Below are positions 16,012 to 25,588 of a stretch of 64,000 bases of DNA, piece by piece. The position numbers and the translations under genes are program-made. Within the stretch, counting starts at the first letter, position 1, and every line of letters begins with the position of its first letter. The stretch lies in assembly GCF_008973715.1 (NCBI RefSeq), contig NZ_WBOL01000001.1, positions 1-64,000 of the forward strand, given 5' to 3'. Origin of the DNA: Nitrincola schmidtii. GTDB taxonomy: Bacteria > Pseudomonadota > Gammaproteobacteria > Pseudomonadales > Balneatricaceae. The notes under the pieces are model-generated. The model saw nothing but the letters and a program-made list of their open reading frames with translations. It searched no databases and had not been told where the DNA came from.

Positions 16012-17513
16012 AGTCGACCCTGAAAAATGGCGTTTCAAGCCTGAAGCGCCACATGATTTAAATCCAGCTTAAGCTTATTTGCCAAGCTATTCAGTAATAT
16101 CTTTAGTAATAACGCTGGTCTATTAGGTGCAAAATAAAGCCACCGCAGTAGCTTCCGTAGATTTTGACCACAGGCGCTGAGTATGACATTGAGTGCATCA
16201 CCCAGAACTCCTTTAAGAAAGCACCGTTTCATTTTGCCATCTGATTTCAGATGCCCAATAATCGGCGCTACGCTGTTACGCCGTCCCATCCAACGTTTTT
16301 CTTTATGGGGCACACCGCGTTTTTGCCCTGCGATGAGCACTTGAATGTCGCCAACACCCGAACCACGATAGCCTCTATTCACAAAGCAGTATTCTGGCTT
16401 TTTACCCGTCAGTGTTTCCACTTGCTGAAGTTGATCCGCCAATATATGGCCATCATAGGGGTTGCCAGGGTAGCTTCTGGCGCCAATGATGAAGGATTCT
16501 TTTGCGGTCACAGCAATACTGGCTTTAACGCCTAACTCATAACGTTTATGGGCTTTTCCCTTGGATATACAGTCCACTAAAGGCTCATGCAAGCTGTAAA
16601 TCTTGTTTTTACTTTTGCGTGTCTGCAGTAGCAACTCCCTTGCTTTTTGTAAGGTATTTTGTTGCTTGGGTGTCAGCTGAATCCCTTTTGCTATCAACTG
16701 ACGCTCCAAGTCACGAACCACTCGACCAAGAAAGCCTTTGACTTGCTTGATCGCTTTCTTCATTCGCTTGTATTGTTTTGCATGACCATAACGTCCGATC
16801 TTAGGCATCAGATCCTGACAAGCTTTATCATAGGTTTGTCGTAGCGTGATGCTATGATCATGAGCTATAGCCACCAGAAGCTGCCGCGATTTGTGATAGA
16901 GCTTAGCATCTGTGGGAAAAGCAATATTCTTCTCTTGAACGGTGGTATCAACAATCACGCGCTTTAGGCTGGAAGGTTTAATCACCTTCAATTTTAAACC
17001 GGAATTGATCGTTTCAGTTAACAGCCACTCACAACCTTCTTCGCCAAGGCGTTGGCGCCATTTAACCAAGCTAGTGGGATGGCATGGAAATTGGTGCTGA
17101 AAGAAAGTTTCACCACAGAAGTACTGGTAGTAAGGCGACTCTAGCCACTGATCTAACAGCGCCTCATCTGACAAGTTATGCAGGTGTTGTAGATACATCA
17201 ACCCCGCCATTAATCGTGTCGGAAGTGCAGCTGCACCCACTGTTGCAAAATGTTGACCTAACTCTATATCCAACCTTTCCCAATCAATGACCGATGTTAA
17301 ACGAACCAAGGCTTGATTAGGGTTAACAATGTCTTCAAGACGAGGCTTGAACATATCACTCTGCGGAATGGCAGTCTTCTTTTTTGGCTTCATAATAATC
17401 AGTGATTCTGCAGCTTTTTGGGGCCTCAGGCCAGAAAATGGTGAGTAACGATCATATGAATCAAATTATAAAGCATTATAGATCATTGAGTTAGATATTT
17501 TTCAGGGTCGACT
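16012..17513 (-). mobile_element. Complete IS5-type insertion sequence, about 1.5 kb
   Basis: Bounded by perfect 17-bp inverted repeats AGTCGACCCTGAAAAAT (16012-16028) and their complement (17497-17513), with AAGT duplicated outside both ends. One transposase gene fills it. The element sits in the gap between the rightward glycosyltransferase gene and the convergent ugd gene, so it breaks no gene. Confidence 0.9.
16035..17393 (-). CDS. IS5-family DDE transposase with apparently altered active site
   Basis: A 452-residue transposase with the family's N-terminal region (NQALVRLTSVIDWERL, LPTRLMAGLMYLQHL) and DDE domain. The first Asp is present in VIVDTTVQEKN (Asp 149). The second Asp, usually in DRGYRG, is Asn 339 (FVNRGYRG), and the usual Glu of xIEPxIGHLK is Ala 376 (SVAPIIGHLK). 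The 37-residue gap between these positions fits the family. The frame is otherwise full length. The element probably cannot move on its own product unless another copy supplies transposase. The residue calls come from remembered family patterns, not from an alignment. Confidence 0.9.
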   Translation of the reverse strand: MKPKKKTAIPQSDMFKPRLEDIVNPNQALVRLTSVIDWERLDIELGQHFATVGAAALPTRLMAGLMYLQHLHNLSDEALLDQWLESPYYQYFCGETFFQHQFPCHPTSLVKWRQRLGEEGCEWLLTETINSGLKLKVIKPSSLKRVIVDTTVQEKNIAFPTDAKLYHKSRQLLVAIAHDHSITLRQTYDKACQDLMPKIGRYGHAKQYKRMKKAIKQVKGFLGRVVRDLERQLIAKGIQLTPKQQNTLQKARELLLQTRKSKNKIYSLHEPLVDCISKGKAHKRYELGVKASIAVTAKESFIIGARSYPGNPYDGHILADQLQQVETLTGKKPEYCFVNRGYRGSGVGDIQVLIAGQKRGVPHKEKRWMGRRNSVAPIIGHLKSDGKMKRCFLKGVLGDALNVILSACGQNLRKLLRWLYFAPNRPALLLKILLNSLANKLKLDLNHVALQA

Positions 17514-17517
17514 AAGT
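17514..17517. repeat. Target-site duplication, right copy (AAGT)
   Basis: AAGT directly follows the right inverted repeat and matches 16008-16011. Confidence 0.7.
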
Positions 17518-17664
17518 AACATAATTTTTGTTACTTGAAAAAACACACTCTCCTTCTATTAAACCTTTTTTGTATATGCGAATAAACAATATAATAGATA
17601 GAATTTATATTAATGCTGGCAAGGTAATCCAATAGGATCACCTTATATCTACTATTAAATAATA

Positions 17665-18831
17665 CTAGTCATGCCCGAACAAGTCTCGTGTATAAACTTT
17701 TCCCATCACATCTAATAGAACATCAGATGGACGGTTAGCAACAATGACATCACTAATTTTCTTAAATTGTTCTAAATCTTTAATCACACGAGATTTATAA
17801 AAGCTATCTTCCTGCATAACTGGCTCATATATAACAACCTCTATACCTTTAGCCTTAATACGCTTCATTACTCCTTGAATAGCAGACGCTCGAAAATTAT
17901 CCGAACCAGTTTTCATCACTAGACGATAGATACCTACAACACTTGGATTACGTTTAAGGATAGATTGCGCGATAAAATCCTTACGAGTTGTATTTGCATC
18001 AACTATTGCACGAATTAGGTTACTAGGTACTTCATCATAGTTTGCAAGCAACTGTTTTGTATCTTTAGGCAAACAGTAGCCACCATAACCAAAGCTTGGA
18101 TTGTTATAATGATCACCAATACGAGGATCAAGGCCAACACCCTCAATAATTTGCTTACTATTTAATAGATGAGATTCAGCATAGGTATCTAGTTCATTAA
18201 AGTAAGCGACTCGCATAGCTAAATAAGTATTTGCGAACAGCTTAATGGCTTCAGCTTCGGTAGACCCAGTAAACAATACAGGGACGTCTTGCTTTATGGC
18301 ACCTTGCCTCAACAAATTAGCAAATTTTGTTGCACGTGCCGATTGCTCACCAACAATAATACGTGAAGGATAAAGGTTATCATATAAAGCACGACCCTCT
18401 CTTAAAAACTCAGGTGAAAAAATTAAATTGTTAGTACCCAAGCGAATAGAAGCGTCATCTGTATAACCTACTGGAACAGTAGACTTTATTATCATTACTG
18501 CATCAGGGTTAATCCGAATAACTGAATTAATTACATCTTCAACGCTTTTAGTATTAAAGTAATTGGTATTAGGATCATAATCCGTTGGTGTAGCAATGAT
18601 GACATATGATGCATTTTCGAAAGCAACTTCTGGCTCAAAGGTTGCACGAAAATTTAATTCTTTATTCTGTAAAAAGGATTCAATTTCGGGATCAACAATT
18701 GGGGAATGACCTTTATTAAGAAAATCTACTTTTTCTTTAACTATATCTAATGCAACAACCTCATTGTGTTGAGCTAACAACATAGCATTTGAAAGACCTA
18801 CATAGCCTGTACCTGCAATAGCAATTTTCAT
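17665..18831 (-). CDS. ugd: UDP-glucose 6-dehydrogenase
   Basis: Oxidises UDP-glucose to UDP-glucuronate with two NAD+, supplying an acidic sugar for the polymer. The 388 residues match the short enterobacterial Ugd type. Present are the NAD loop GTGYVGLS (residues 7-14), [28 protein letters not shown], the helix [20 protein letters not shown], and the catalytic block [15 protein letters not shown] with its Cys and Asp. It is the last gene of the leftward polysaccharide run, about 160 bases after its neighbour. This canonical enzyme contrasts with the degenerate homologue at 12298-13578. Confidence 0.95.
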   Translation of the reverse strand: MKIAIAGTGYVGLSNAMLLAQHNEVVALDIVKEKVDFLNKGHSPIVDPEIESFLQNKELNFRATFEPEVAFENASYVIIATPTDYDPNTNYFNTKSVEDVINSVIRINPDAVMIIKSTVPVGYTDDASIRLGTNNLIFSPEFLREGRALYDNLYPSRIIVGEQSARATKFANLLRQGAIKQDVPVLFTGSTEAEAIKLFANTYLAMRVAYFNELDTYAESHLLNSKQIIEGVGLDPRIGDHYNNPSFGYGGYCLPKDTKQLLANYDEVPSNLIRAIVDANTTRKDFIAQSILKRNPSVVGIYRLVMKTGSDNFRASAIQGVMKRIKAKGIEVVIYEPVMQEDSFYKSRVIKDLEQFKKISDVIVANRPSDVLLDVMGKVYTRDLFGHD

Positions 18832-18990
18832 AACCGTATTGTCTCCAAAGATTACTAATTAAATTTATGACTTATCTACGTGATACAGTGCAAAATAAAT
18901 TTTTGAAGTTATATAATTACAGCATTAGGAATATGGACACAAATAAAAAACAATAATAGCCATAAACATCAATCTATTAAATTTTATAAT

Positions 18991-19827
18991 CTAAAAATTA
19001 TATTCGATTAATTTTCTTTTAATAGCCTCATCTATCAAAGTAATAAATCTAGCATCACGATGATTCAATTTATGAACAGGTGATATTTTTAAAGCTTCCA
19101 GTGCTAACTCAACAAAATTATTATCAGGCGTTTCTTTGTCTGAGCCACTCCTACCGATAAAACAAGGCAAAAGATTATACAACTTAGGTACAGCATGCCA
19201 GATATCATACAAATCTTTTTCTTGTTTAAGCATATAATAAAAATTATAATTATGAACAGCATAGGGATAAAATGAACATGCTCTTCCTCTTTCCTTATCG
19301 ACAAAGTATGTATAATCTTTATTTTTTAAAGCTATCTTATATTTTAAATAATCAATAATTTTTAAATGATATAGTGCGCGCTTTACCGATGGATAGTATC
19401 GAGTGCTCTGGAAATAATCAACATAATATTTTAACCAGCCTGATATTAACGGATTATCTTTTTCTGCATAAATAAACCAGTTTTGTAGAACTAACTCGGG
19501 TGCGCCTGAAGAGTTAAATGCAAAAAAACCTTGCTTCTTCAACTCGTCATTAAGCCAACTATCAAGAGGTTTTGTAGGTAAAAGAGTTGAATCAACCCAT
19601 ACACCGCCTTCGGTTGATAAAAGGTAAGTTCTTACAATATTAGTCTTCACTTGAGGTGTCATGACCTTTTGTTGAATGCCTAAGCTTTCAATAATCTTTT
19701 CTGCTTCAATATTCTCAACAACATGAAACGAATGATTAGGATTCAAATCTTCCCAAAGCTTAAATATTGTTTGTACATGGTGAGGCGCATTATTTCTACC
19801 TTGTAACCAAGCAGCCCATATTTTCAT
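18991..19827 (-). CDS. Capsular-polysaccharide-type glycosyltransferase (GT32-like)
   Basis: Resembles the Caps_synth/GT32 glycosyltransferases. KIWAAWLQG at the N-terminus fits the family's first strand, and the DxD-type metal site lies in EGGVWVDSTLLP (about residue 85). RTYLLSTEGG just before it is also typical. ATG 19827 (MKIWAAW) has a GGA seven bases upstream; ATG 19839 and a TTG at 19866 overlapping the upstream gene are alternatives. A+T-rich. It probably adds one sugar of the repeat unit; donor unknown. Confidence 0.7.
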   Translation of the reverse strand: MKIWAAWLQGRNNAPHHVQTIFKLWEDLNPNHSFHVVENIEAEKIIESLGIQQKVMTPQVKTNIVRTYLLSTEGGVWVDSTLLPTKPLDSWLNDELKKQGFFAFNSSGAPELVLQNWFIYAEKDNPLISGWLKYYVDYFQSTRYYPSVKRALYHLKIIDYLKYKIALKNKDYTYFVDKERGRACSFYPYAVHNYNFYYMLKQEKDLYDIWHAVPKLYNLLPCFIGRSGSDKETPDNNFVELALEALKISPVHKLNHRDARFITLIDEAIKRKLIEYNF

Positions 19828-19855
19828 ATTTTTATCCATATAAAATTTATCAACG

Positions 19856-21205
19856 TCATCTAACAAACGTCTTTGAATTGTATTCTTTTTTTGTTAAACC
19901 GTATAAACTACCAATGATTAACCAATAAAAAAAACTTAAAGATGCATTAGGTATTTGATCTATTAAAATAATTGTAACAATTAGCAAATGTCCAGATATG
20001 AACATATTTTGCTCACTTGTTAACTGACTTCGAATTCTTGTTATTTTAGAAGCCCACCATATACTTATAAAAACAAAATAAAACTCAGTTAAGAACCCAA
20101 ACCAGCCTCTAATACCTAATGTAATTATCCAGCGGCCATCCGTTACTGATAAATCTTGAAAAGTTTCTGGGTCATATACTCTATTTCTTCCCCAACTACT
20201 CCAACCAAAGATAGGCTTTTCATTTGCATGAGCAAGCAACTGGTTTTCATGAAAGAATCTAAACTCTAATGACTGGGCTCGTTCACTACTAACTTTTGCT
20301 ACCATGCTAGTTACTGTTTCATGTGGAAATATTTTATTTGCACTCATAAGAGGATAAGATATATATAAAACTAATATACACATAGATATTATAGAAATAT
20401 TCCGAAACTTAAACAAATAAATACATGTTGCAGCAAAAATAAATAACAATAAAGCACCGTATGTTTTAGTTAAAATCAACATTATTGACATAAGAAAAAA
20501 TATATATAGCTGTTTACTACCTATAATATTTACTTTAGCCCTAATTGCTGTTAGCAATGCTATTAAAGATACCGCTACAAACATTGCAACTAATAATCCA
20601 TGGCCTAAAAAAACAACTGGCCTATACCCATCAAAACGAACTTGCTGTATAAAAGAGTGAGGAAAATAACCATATACAATTCGGTGTATCTGCGGACTCA
20701 TTCTTAATTCAAATAACATAAATGGAATATAAACCAAGCAAGCTACAATAAGAAAGGTAAAAAGCATCTTTTGTGATGTGAAAGTATTAAAATATCTTGC
20801 ACCTACTAAAAATGGAACTATTATTAAAAATGCACTTACAGACTGAGCTAACCCATCATAGAGAGTAACCCCAGGTAAGTGCATGTAATGTTCAGAATTG
20901 AGGGAAGCGGTAATAAATGGTGATAGCAAAAATAATAGAAACACAAAAAAAGTTTTCTTATCAAGCTCATTAAATCCAATTCCTTCTTTTTTAAAAAAAA
21001 GAATTAGACACAACATAATAGTTGTAACTGTATTTTTATTTAATGCTGGCAATCCAGTGAAGTTTATTTCGAACGACGCTGGTAAAAACAAATAACTCCC
21101 TATCATCGACAACAATACTGCTTTTTGTATACTAAAGACTTTGAATAGTAAAAACATTATCAAAGGCCAAGACACTATAGAAATGTATGCAAAATTATTC
21201 GCCAT
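19856..21205 (-). CDS. Polysaccharide polymerase, Wzy/O-antigen-ligase-like membrane protein
   Basis: About 449 residues with roughly eleven hydrophobic segments and a larger periplasmic loop near the C-terminal third (about 330-385, containing FFHENQLLAHANEKPIFGWSS). This layout is that of Wzy polymerases and O-antigen ligases, which are too divergent to name by sequence. The HENxxL...PxFGWG-like pattern in the loop is seen in that superfamily. ATG 21205 was chosen over a TTG at 21217. It lies next to a Wzx-type flippase, supporting a Wzx/Wzy pathway. Strongly A+T-rich. Confidence 0.75.
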   Translation of the reverse strand: MANNFAYISIVSWPLIMFLLFKVFSIQKAVLLSMIGSYLFLPASFEINFTGLPALNKNTVTTIMLCLILFFKKEGIGFNELDKKTFFVFLLFLLSPFITASLNSEHYMHLPGVTLYDGLAQSVSAFLIIVPFLVGARYFNTFTSQKMLFTFLIVACLVYIPFMLFELRMSPQIHRIVYGYFPHSFIQQVRFDGYRPVVFLGHGLLVAMFVAVSLIALLTAIRAKVNIIGSKQLYIFFLMSIMLILTKTYGALLLFIFAATCIYLFKFRNISIISMCILVLYISYPLMSANKIFPHETVTSMVAKVSSERAQSLEFRFFHENQLLAHANEKPIFGWSSWGRNRVYDPETFQDLSVTDGRWIITLGIRGWFGFLTEFYFVFISIWWASKITRIRSQLTSEQNMFISGHLLIVTIILIDQIPNASLSFFYWLIIGSLYGLTKKEYNSKTFVR

Positions 21206-21207
21206 TG

Positions 21208-22569
21208 TTATAACCAAATATCAGAAATTAAGTTTTTCCCATACAAACCTATGTAGTAAAAAGCAATCAATACAGGAAAGGCAATAATCTCTCTTTTCAA
21301 ATTAAGCAAACCGTATTTATGCTGCAAATAGAACAAAATTGGCATTGTTGCTATGGACTTAGTAGCAATAAATAGAATGACCCCCTGAATACCATAAAAA
21401 TGAAAAGCCAGAGGTATACCAACTATTACATAGATCGTTCCTAATACATGTATTAAGGCAAAAGAAAAAGCTTTACTCATTGCAAGTAACGCTTGTTGAC
21501 TTACATTCAAACCGACAAATACTAATGCTAATGACATTATTTCTAACATCCACCCTGCATCAGTGTATCTTTCATCGTATAGCACTAGGATTATAATGCT
21601 ACCAAATCCAGCTAAAAAACCAGCAGTTGAATACGTTAATATGTCAATTTTCATTCTTAATGAGTACATTACACACTTTAGTTCACTAGGCTTATCTCGT
21701 GCAATTTGACTAAGTTTTGGATAAGCAACACTTTTTACAATTTTGGAGAATAACTCTTTTCCTGCCATCGCCAACATAAAAGCAATTGAAAAAACACCTA
21801 GTTCTTCTGCTGTCAAAAATATACCTAACAATATTCTATCAGCATTCAGGGCTAAATAGCCTAGACTAGAACCGATAAATATCCATTTAGAAAAACTCAC
21901 TATCTCTTTTAAGCTTTTCTTTTCAAACTCAAATTTTGCCTTCATATTTCCAGAGTAATAATAACTTAGAAACAGTTTAATGCCTGCATCCAACAAAGGC
22001 GCAATCAGCAAAACCCATATTTCCCTATAGTATAGAGCTACAATCAACATCATTCCTGTTGATACTAATTGAGAAATCAAGTGAATCTTCGCTAGAACTA
22101 TTAAGCGCAAGTTCCTACTATGGTCGTACATTGCAATCGAATTAAATCCATTTAGTAATGATGTTAAACTAATGAGTGCAAGTATAACTGGCAATTCTGG
22201 TGCTGAGTAAGCAGTATCCTCTTTAACAAACCCCATTACATTCAAGTAGTAAAGAATTATAGCTAAAACAATTGTTATAAGACTTATTATACCTCCTCTT
22301 ACAACCTGCATACTCCAGCATGTATTTATAAAGCCTTCATTATATGAATTCTTGCTTTGAATAAACTTATCTTTTAAACCAAGATCTGATAGCATAGATA
22401 TTCCAGCTAGAAAAATAAAAGCTATCATCATTACACCAAACATATCAGGTGCGAGTAACCTAGTTAGAATTAAATTACTACCTAATCTAATTACTTGTCC
22501 TAGCACGACATCCAGTGCAACTATTAATGCGGCGAGCTTGAGTCTATTCTTCTTAAAATATGTTATCAT
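21208..22569 (-). CDS. Wzx-type oligosaccharide flippase (MOP superfamily)
   Basis: A 453-residue membrane protein with about 12 hydrophobic segments, starting with the family's basic N-terminus and LGQVIRLGSNLILTRLLAPDMFGVMM, a characteristic stretch of polysaccharide exporters of the WzxC/RfbX kind. It would move lipid-linked repeat units across the inner membrane. Its start overlaps the end of the upstream acetyltransferase gene by four bases (ATGA), and the polymerase gene follows at once, so the three are translationally coupled. A+T-rich. Confidence 0.9.
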   Translation of the reverse strand: MITYFKKNRLKLAALIVALDVVLGQVIRLGSNLILTRLLAPDMFGVMMIAFIFLAGISMLSDLGLKDKFIQSKNSYNEGFINTCWSMQVVRGGIISLITIVLAIILYYLNVMGFVKEDTAYSAPELPVILALISLTSLLNGFNSIAMYDHSRNLRLIVLAKIHLISQLVSTGMMLIVALYYREIWVLLIAPLLDAGIKLFLSYYYSGNMKAKFEFEKKSLKEIVSFSKWIFIGSSLGYLALNADRILLGIFLTAEELGVFSIAFMLAMAGKELFSKIVKSVAYPKLSQIARDKPSELKCVMYSLRMKIDILTYSTAGFLAGFGSIIILVLYDERYTDAGWMLEIMSLALVFVGLNVSQQALLAMSKAFSFALIHVLGTIYVIVGIPLAFHFYGIQGVILFIATKSIATMPILFYLQHKYGLLNLKREIIAFPVLIAFYYIGLYGKNLISDIWL

Positions 22570-23066
22570 TTCACAGTAACACCTGTTTCTTTTTCATACT
22601 CATCAACATTTCTTAATACCACAGCGTTTGCAGCAATCTTTGAGTGATTATTAATAATGATATCACCTAAAATCTTAGTGCCTGCCCCAAGATCCACATG
22701 CCCAGCAAGTTTCGGCACACCTCTTCCATTGTTTCCAATAGATACCTGCTGAAAAATCAAACAATTTGGACCAATTTCAGCATCTGGATGAATCTCAATG
22801 CCATTAGGGTGTGGTATCAAAAGACCACCGCCAATTTTGCAGTTAAGTGGAATATCAGCACCAGAAACAACTGACCAAAACCGATAACGAACGACACCAA
22901 AGTATTTAAGCCCTTTCAAAAATGGCTTATTTTGGTATTTTTGATAGAAACGAATTGATCGTATCAACCGCACCACTGGGTTCCAGTAATTTTTGGATGT
23001 CTCTCGACTCCAATCAGGCTCAGTTGCCGATACTTGCTTTTTTGTTTGTTCAGACACTTCGGCCAT
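22566..23066 (-). CDS. Serine acetyltransferase-like hexapeptide-repeat acetyltransferase
   Basis: A left-handed beta-helix acetyltransferase of the CysE-like type, found widely in capsule and exopolysaccharide clusters where it O-acetylates sugars. ATG 23066 (MAEVSEQTKK) has a GGAAG site six bases upstream; earlier starts would overlap manC more deeply. The hexapeptide region runs from about residue 80: GADIPLNCKIGGGLLIPHPNGIEI (shortened view: IGGGLLIPHP then IHPDAEIGPNC), IGNNGRGVPKL, and VDLGAGTKILGDIIINNHSKIAANAVV. It overlaps manC by 17 bases and the flippase gene by four. The acceptor sugar is unknown. Confidence 0.8.
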   Translation of the reverse strand: MAEVSEQTKKQVSATEPDWSRETSKNYWNPVVRLIRSIRFYQKYQNKPFLKGLKYFGVVRYRFWSVVSGADIPLNCKIGGGLLIPHPNGIEIHPDAEIGPNCLIFQQVSIGNNGRGVPKLAGHVDLGAGTKILGDIIINNHSKIAANAVVLRNVDEYEKETGVTVK

Positions 23067-24462
23067 ACACATCTTCCAACCGAACAATATCATCTTCACC
23101 TAAATAGGAACCTGACTGAACTTCGATCAGTTCTAGATCAATACAACCGGGATTATCGAGTCGGTGAATTTCACCGCAAGGGATATAGGTCGATTCGTTT
23201 TCGGTGACTAAAAAAGACTGGTCACCACGCACCACTTGAGCTGTACCAGAAACAACTATCCAATGCTCTGCACGGTGGTAGTGCTTTTGTAATGACAATC
23301 TACCACCGGGTTTCACGGTGATACGTTTCACCTGAAATCTTTCACCTTCCCCCAGTGATATGTACTTACCCCAAGGACGGAAGACCTCTTTGTGGGTTTC
23401 TGGCTCTGTCCGACCAGCCTCTATTAGGCGATTGACCAATGTTTTGATGGACTCGCATGAGGTTTTATCCGCAACCAAGATTGCATCGTCGGTTTCGACA
23501 ATGATTAGGTTGTTAATCCCTATACCGGCAACCATTCTGTTGGTGGCGTGAATACTGTTGTTTGCACTGTCTTCTAGCCAAACATTGCCTTGGGTATCGT
23601 TGCCTTGAGCATCTTTTGCTTTAAGTTCACTTAACGACGCCCAGTTACCCACATCGCTCCATCCGGCATCCATTGGCATCATGCTGGCGTGTTGGGTTTT
23701 TTCCATTACTGCATAATCTATAGAGTCGGATGGACACGCAGTAAAGGCTTCAACCGGTACTCGGATGAAATCCAAGTCAACACTGGCCTGTTGCATGGCT
23801 AATTCACACGACTGGAAAATATCGTTACGGTGCGCTTTTAACTCTTTTAGATAGTCACTGGCCTGAAAAGCAAACATTCCGCTGTTCCAGAAGTATTGAC
23901 CACTGGAAATAAAGGATTCAGCCGTGTTTTGGTCTGGTTTTTCTACGAACGCTTTGACACTGACAATTCCGGTTACTGAGGCTTCACCCGCATATATATA
24001 GCCGTATCCGGTCGCAGGATAGGTTGGTACGATACCAAAGGTCACTAAACGTCCGGTTGCGGCTACTTCAGTCGCTTTTTTAACGGCTGCTTGAAAGGCA
24101 TCGACTTGTTGAATGGCATGATCGGCCGCCAAGACCAATAACACGACAGACTCTTGGTAATACTGCTGCGCATGAAGTGCGGCTAAAGCAATCGCGGGGG
24201 CAGTATTTCTACCGACGGGCTCTAGTAATATTTGAGCATTCACACCTAGCTCGCGCAACTGTTCTGCGGCCATAAAGCGGTGTTCGTCGTTACAGATAAC
24301 GATGGGATCAAGGGTATCCAAACCCTTTAAACGCAGTAAGGTATCCTGCAACATGCTGTTATCTGACAACAGCGGTAAAAACTGCTTCGGACGGCTTTTA
24401 CGAGATAAGGGCCACAAACGCGAGCCAGAACCACCCGCTAGCACTACCGGTACTATCTTCAT
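23050..24462 (-). CDS. manC: Mannose-1-phosphate guanylyltransferase / mannose-6-phosphate isomerase
   Basis: A bifunctional enzyme making GDP-mannose (guanylyltransferase) with a C-terminal cupin of the type II phosphomannose isomerase. The start at 24462 gives MKIVPVVLAGGSGSRLWPLSR, the nucleotidyltransferase signature, with AAGGAGAGC just before it; the frame upstream to 24540 is inside rfbB. Other marks are FVEKPD, the substrate block NSGMFAF, and the cupin motifs GRLSLQKHYHRAEHWIVVSGTA and NESTYIPCGEIHRLDNPG. The 470 residues are the usual length. It follows the rhamnose genes in the same transcript, so the polymer probably contains a GDP-mannose-derived sugar as well as rhamnose. Confidence 0.93.
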   Translation of the reverse strand: MKIVPVVLAGGSGSRLWPLSRKSRPKQFLPLLSDNSMLQDTLLRLKGLDTLDPIVICNDEHRFMAAEQLRELGVNAQILLEPVGRNTAPAIALAALHAQQYYQESVVLLVLAADHAIQQVDAFQAAVKKATEVAATGRLVTFGIVPTYPATGYGYIYAGEASVTGIVSVKAFVEKPDQNTAESFISSGQYFWNSGMFAFQASDYLKELKAHRNDIFQSCELAMQQASVDLDFIRVPVEAFTACPSDSIDYAVMEKTQHASMMPMDAGWSDVGNWASLSELKAKDAQGNDTQGNVWLEDSANNSIHATNRMVAGIGINNLIIVETDDAILVADKTSCESIKTLVNRLIEAGRTEPETHKEVFRPWGKYISLGEGERFQVKRITVKPGGRLSLQKHYHRAEHWIVVSGTAQVVRGDQSFLVTENESTYIPCGEIHRLDNPGCIDLELIEVQSGSYLGEDDIVRLEDVYGRSV

Positions 24463-24487
24463 CCATGCTCTCCTTGAGCGATCCAGT

Positions 24488-25588
24488 TTAAGCGTATTGT
24501 TTAGCAATCCATTCGCGGTAACTACCGTCCATGACAGCACGCCACCATTGTGGATTATCTAAATACCAGTTCAGGGTTTTTTCGATACCCGATTGGAAAC
24601 TTTCGAGGGGTTGATAACCCAGTTCTTCGCTGGATTTACGTGCATCAATGGCATAGCGACGATCATGTCCTGGACGATCTTTGACATAGGTGATCAAACG
24701 GGCAGACTGACCGGCGATTGCCGAAATAGCTTCGGGATAACGTTCTTGTAGCGCCTTGTCAGTTGCAAAAGCCTTATCAATCATCTGGCAAATGTAATTG
24801 ACGATATCGATATTGTGCCATTCATTATGGCCTCCGATATTGTAGTTCTCGCCCACTCTACCCTGTTGCAATACCTTTTCAATACCGCGAGCATGATCGG
24901 TAACATACAGCCAGTCACGCACTTGCTTACCATCACCATAAACTGGCAGAGACTTATCCGCCAAAATATTAGTGATAATGAGTGGAATCAGCTTCTCTGG
25001 AAAATGGTAAGGCCCGTAGTTATTGGAACAATTACTGGTGCTTACTTGCAGGCCATAGGTATGATGATAGGCACGCACTAAATGGTCAGATGCCGCTTTA
25101 CTGGCCGCATAGGGCGAATTCGGCGCGTAGGCGGTTTCTTCGGTAAAGGCGGGATCTTCTGGTGCCAAGGTGCCATAGACTTCATCAGTGGATACATGAT
25201 GAAAACGATGTTGTGCTGGACACTGACCTTCGGTAATCCAAACTTGACGAGCCGCCTTTAGTAGACTGTGAGTACCCATAATATTCGTTTCTAGAAAAGC
25301 GTCTGGTCCTGTGATAGAACGATCCACATGAGACTCAGCCGCTAAGTGAACGATGGTATCTAGCTGATGTTCACGAAGCAGTTGTTCCATTTGGGGGGTA
25401 TCGCAGATGTCAGCCTGAACAAACATAAAATTGGGATGCTGTTGTACAGGATCTAGATTAGCCATGTTGCCGGCATAGGTCAGTGCATCAACCACCAACA
25501 CAACATCATTAGGGTACTGTTCCATCCAATAATGGACAAAATTGGAGCCGATAAACCCTGCTCCACCGGTGACCATCATACGCTTCAT
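24488..25588 (-). CDS. rfbB: dTDP-glucose 4,6-dehydratase
   Basis: Second step of dTDP-L-rhamnose synthesis, converting dTDP-glucose to the 4-keto-6-deoxy sugar with bound NAD+. A short-chain dehydrogenase fold with TGGAGFIGSNFV (residues 7-18), the active STDEVYG, the YxxxK pair in SPYAASKAASDHL, and SNNYGPYHFPEKLIPL. The 366 residues are a normal length. It overlaps rfbD by four bases (ATGA-type junction) and is third to act in the row rfbA-C-D-B. Confidence 0.95.
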   Translation of the reverse strand: MKRMMVTGGAGFIGSNFVHYWMEQYPNDVVLVVDALTYAGNMANLDPVQQHPNFMFVQADICDTPQMEQLLREHQLDTIVHLAAESHVDRSITGPDAFLETNIMGTHSLLKAARQVWITEGQCPAQHRFHHVSTDEVYGTLAPEDPAFTEETAYAPNSPYAASKAASDHLVRAYHHTYGLQVSTSNCSNNYGPYHFPEKLIPLIITNILADKSLPVYGDGKQVRDWLYVTDHARGIEKVLQQGRVGENYNIGGHNEWHNIDIVNYICQMIDKAFATDKALQERYPEAISAIAGQSARLITYVKDRPGHDRRYAIDARKSSEELGYQPLESFQSGIEKTLNWYLDNPQWWRAVMDGSYREWIAKQYA

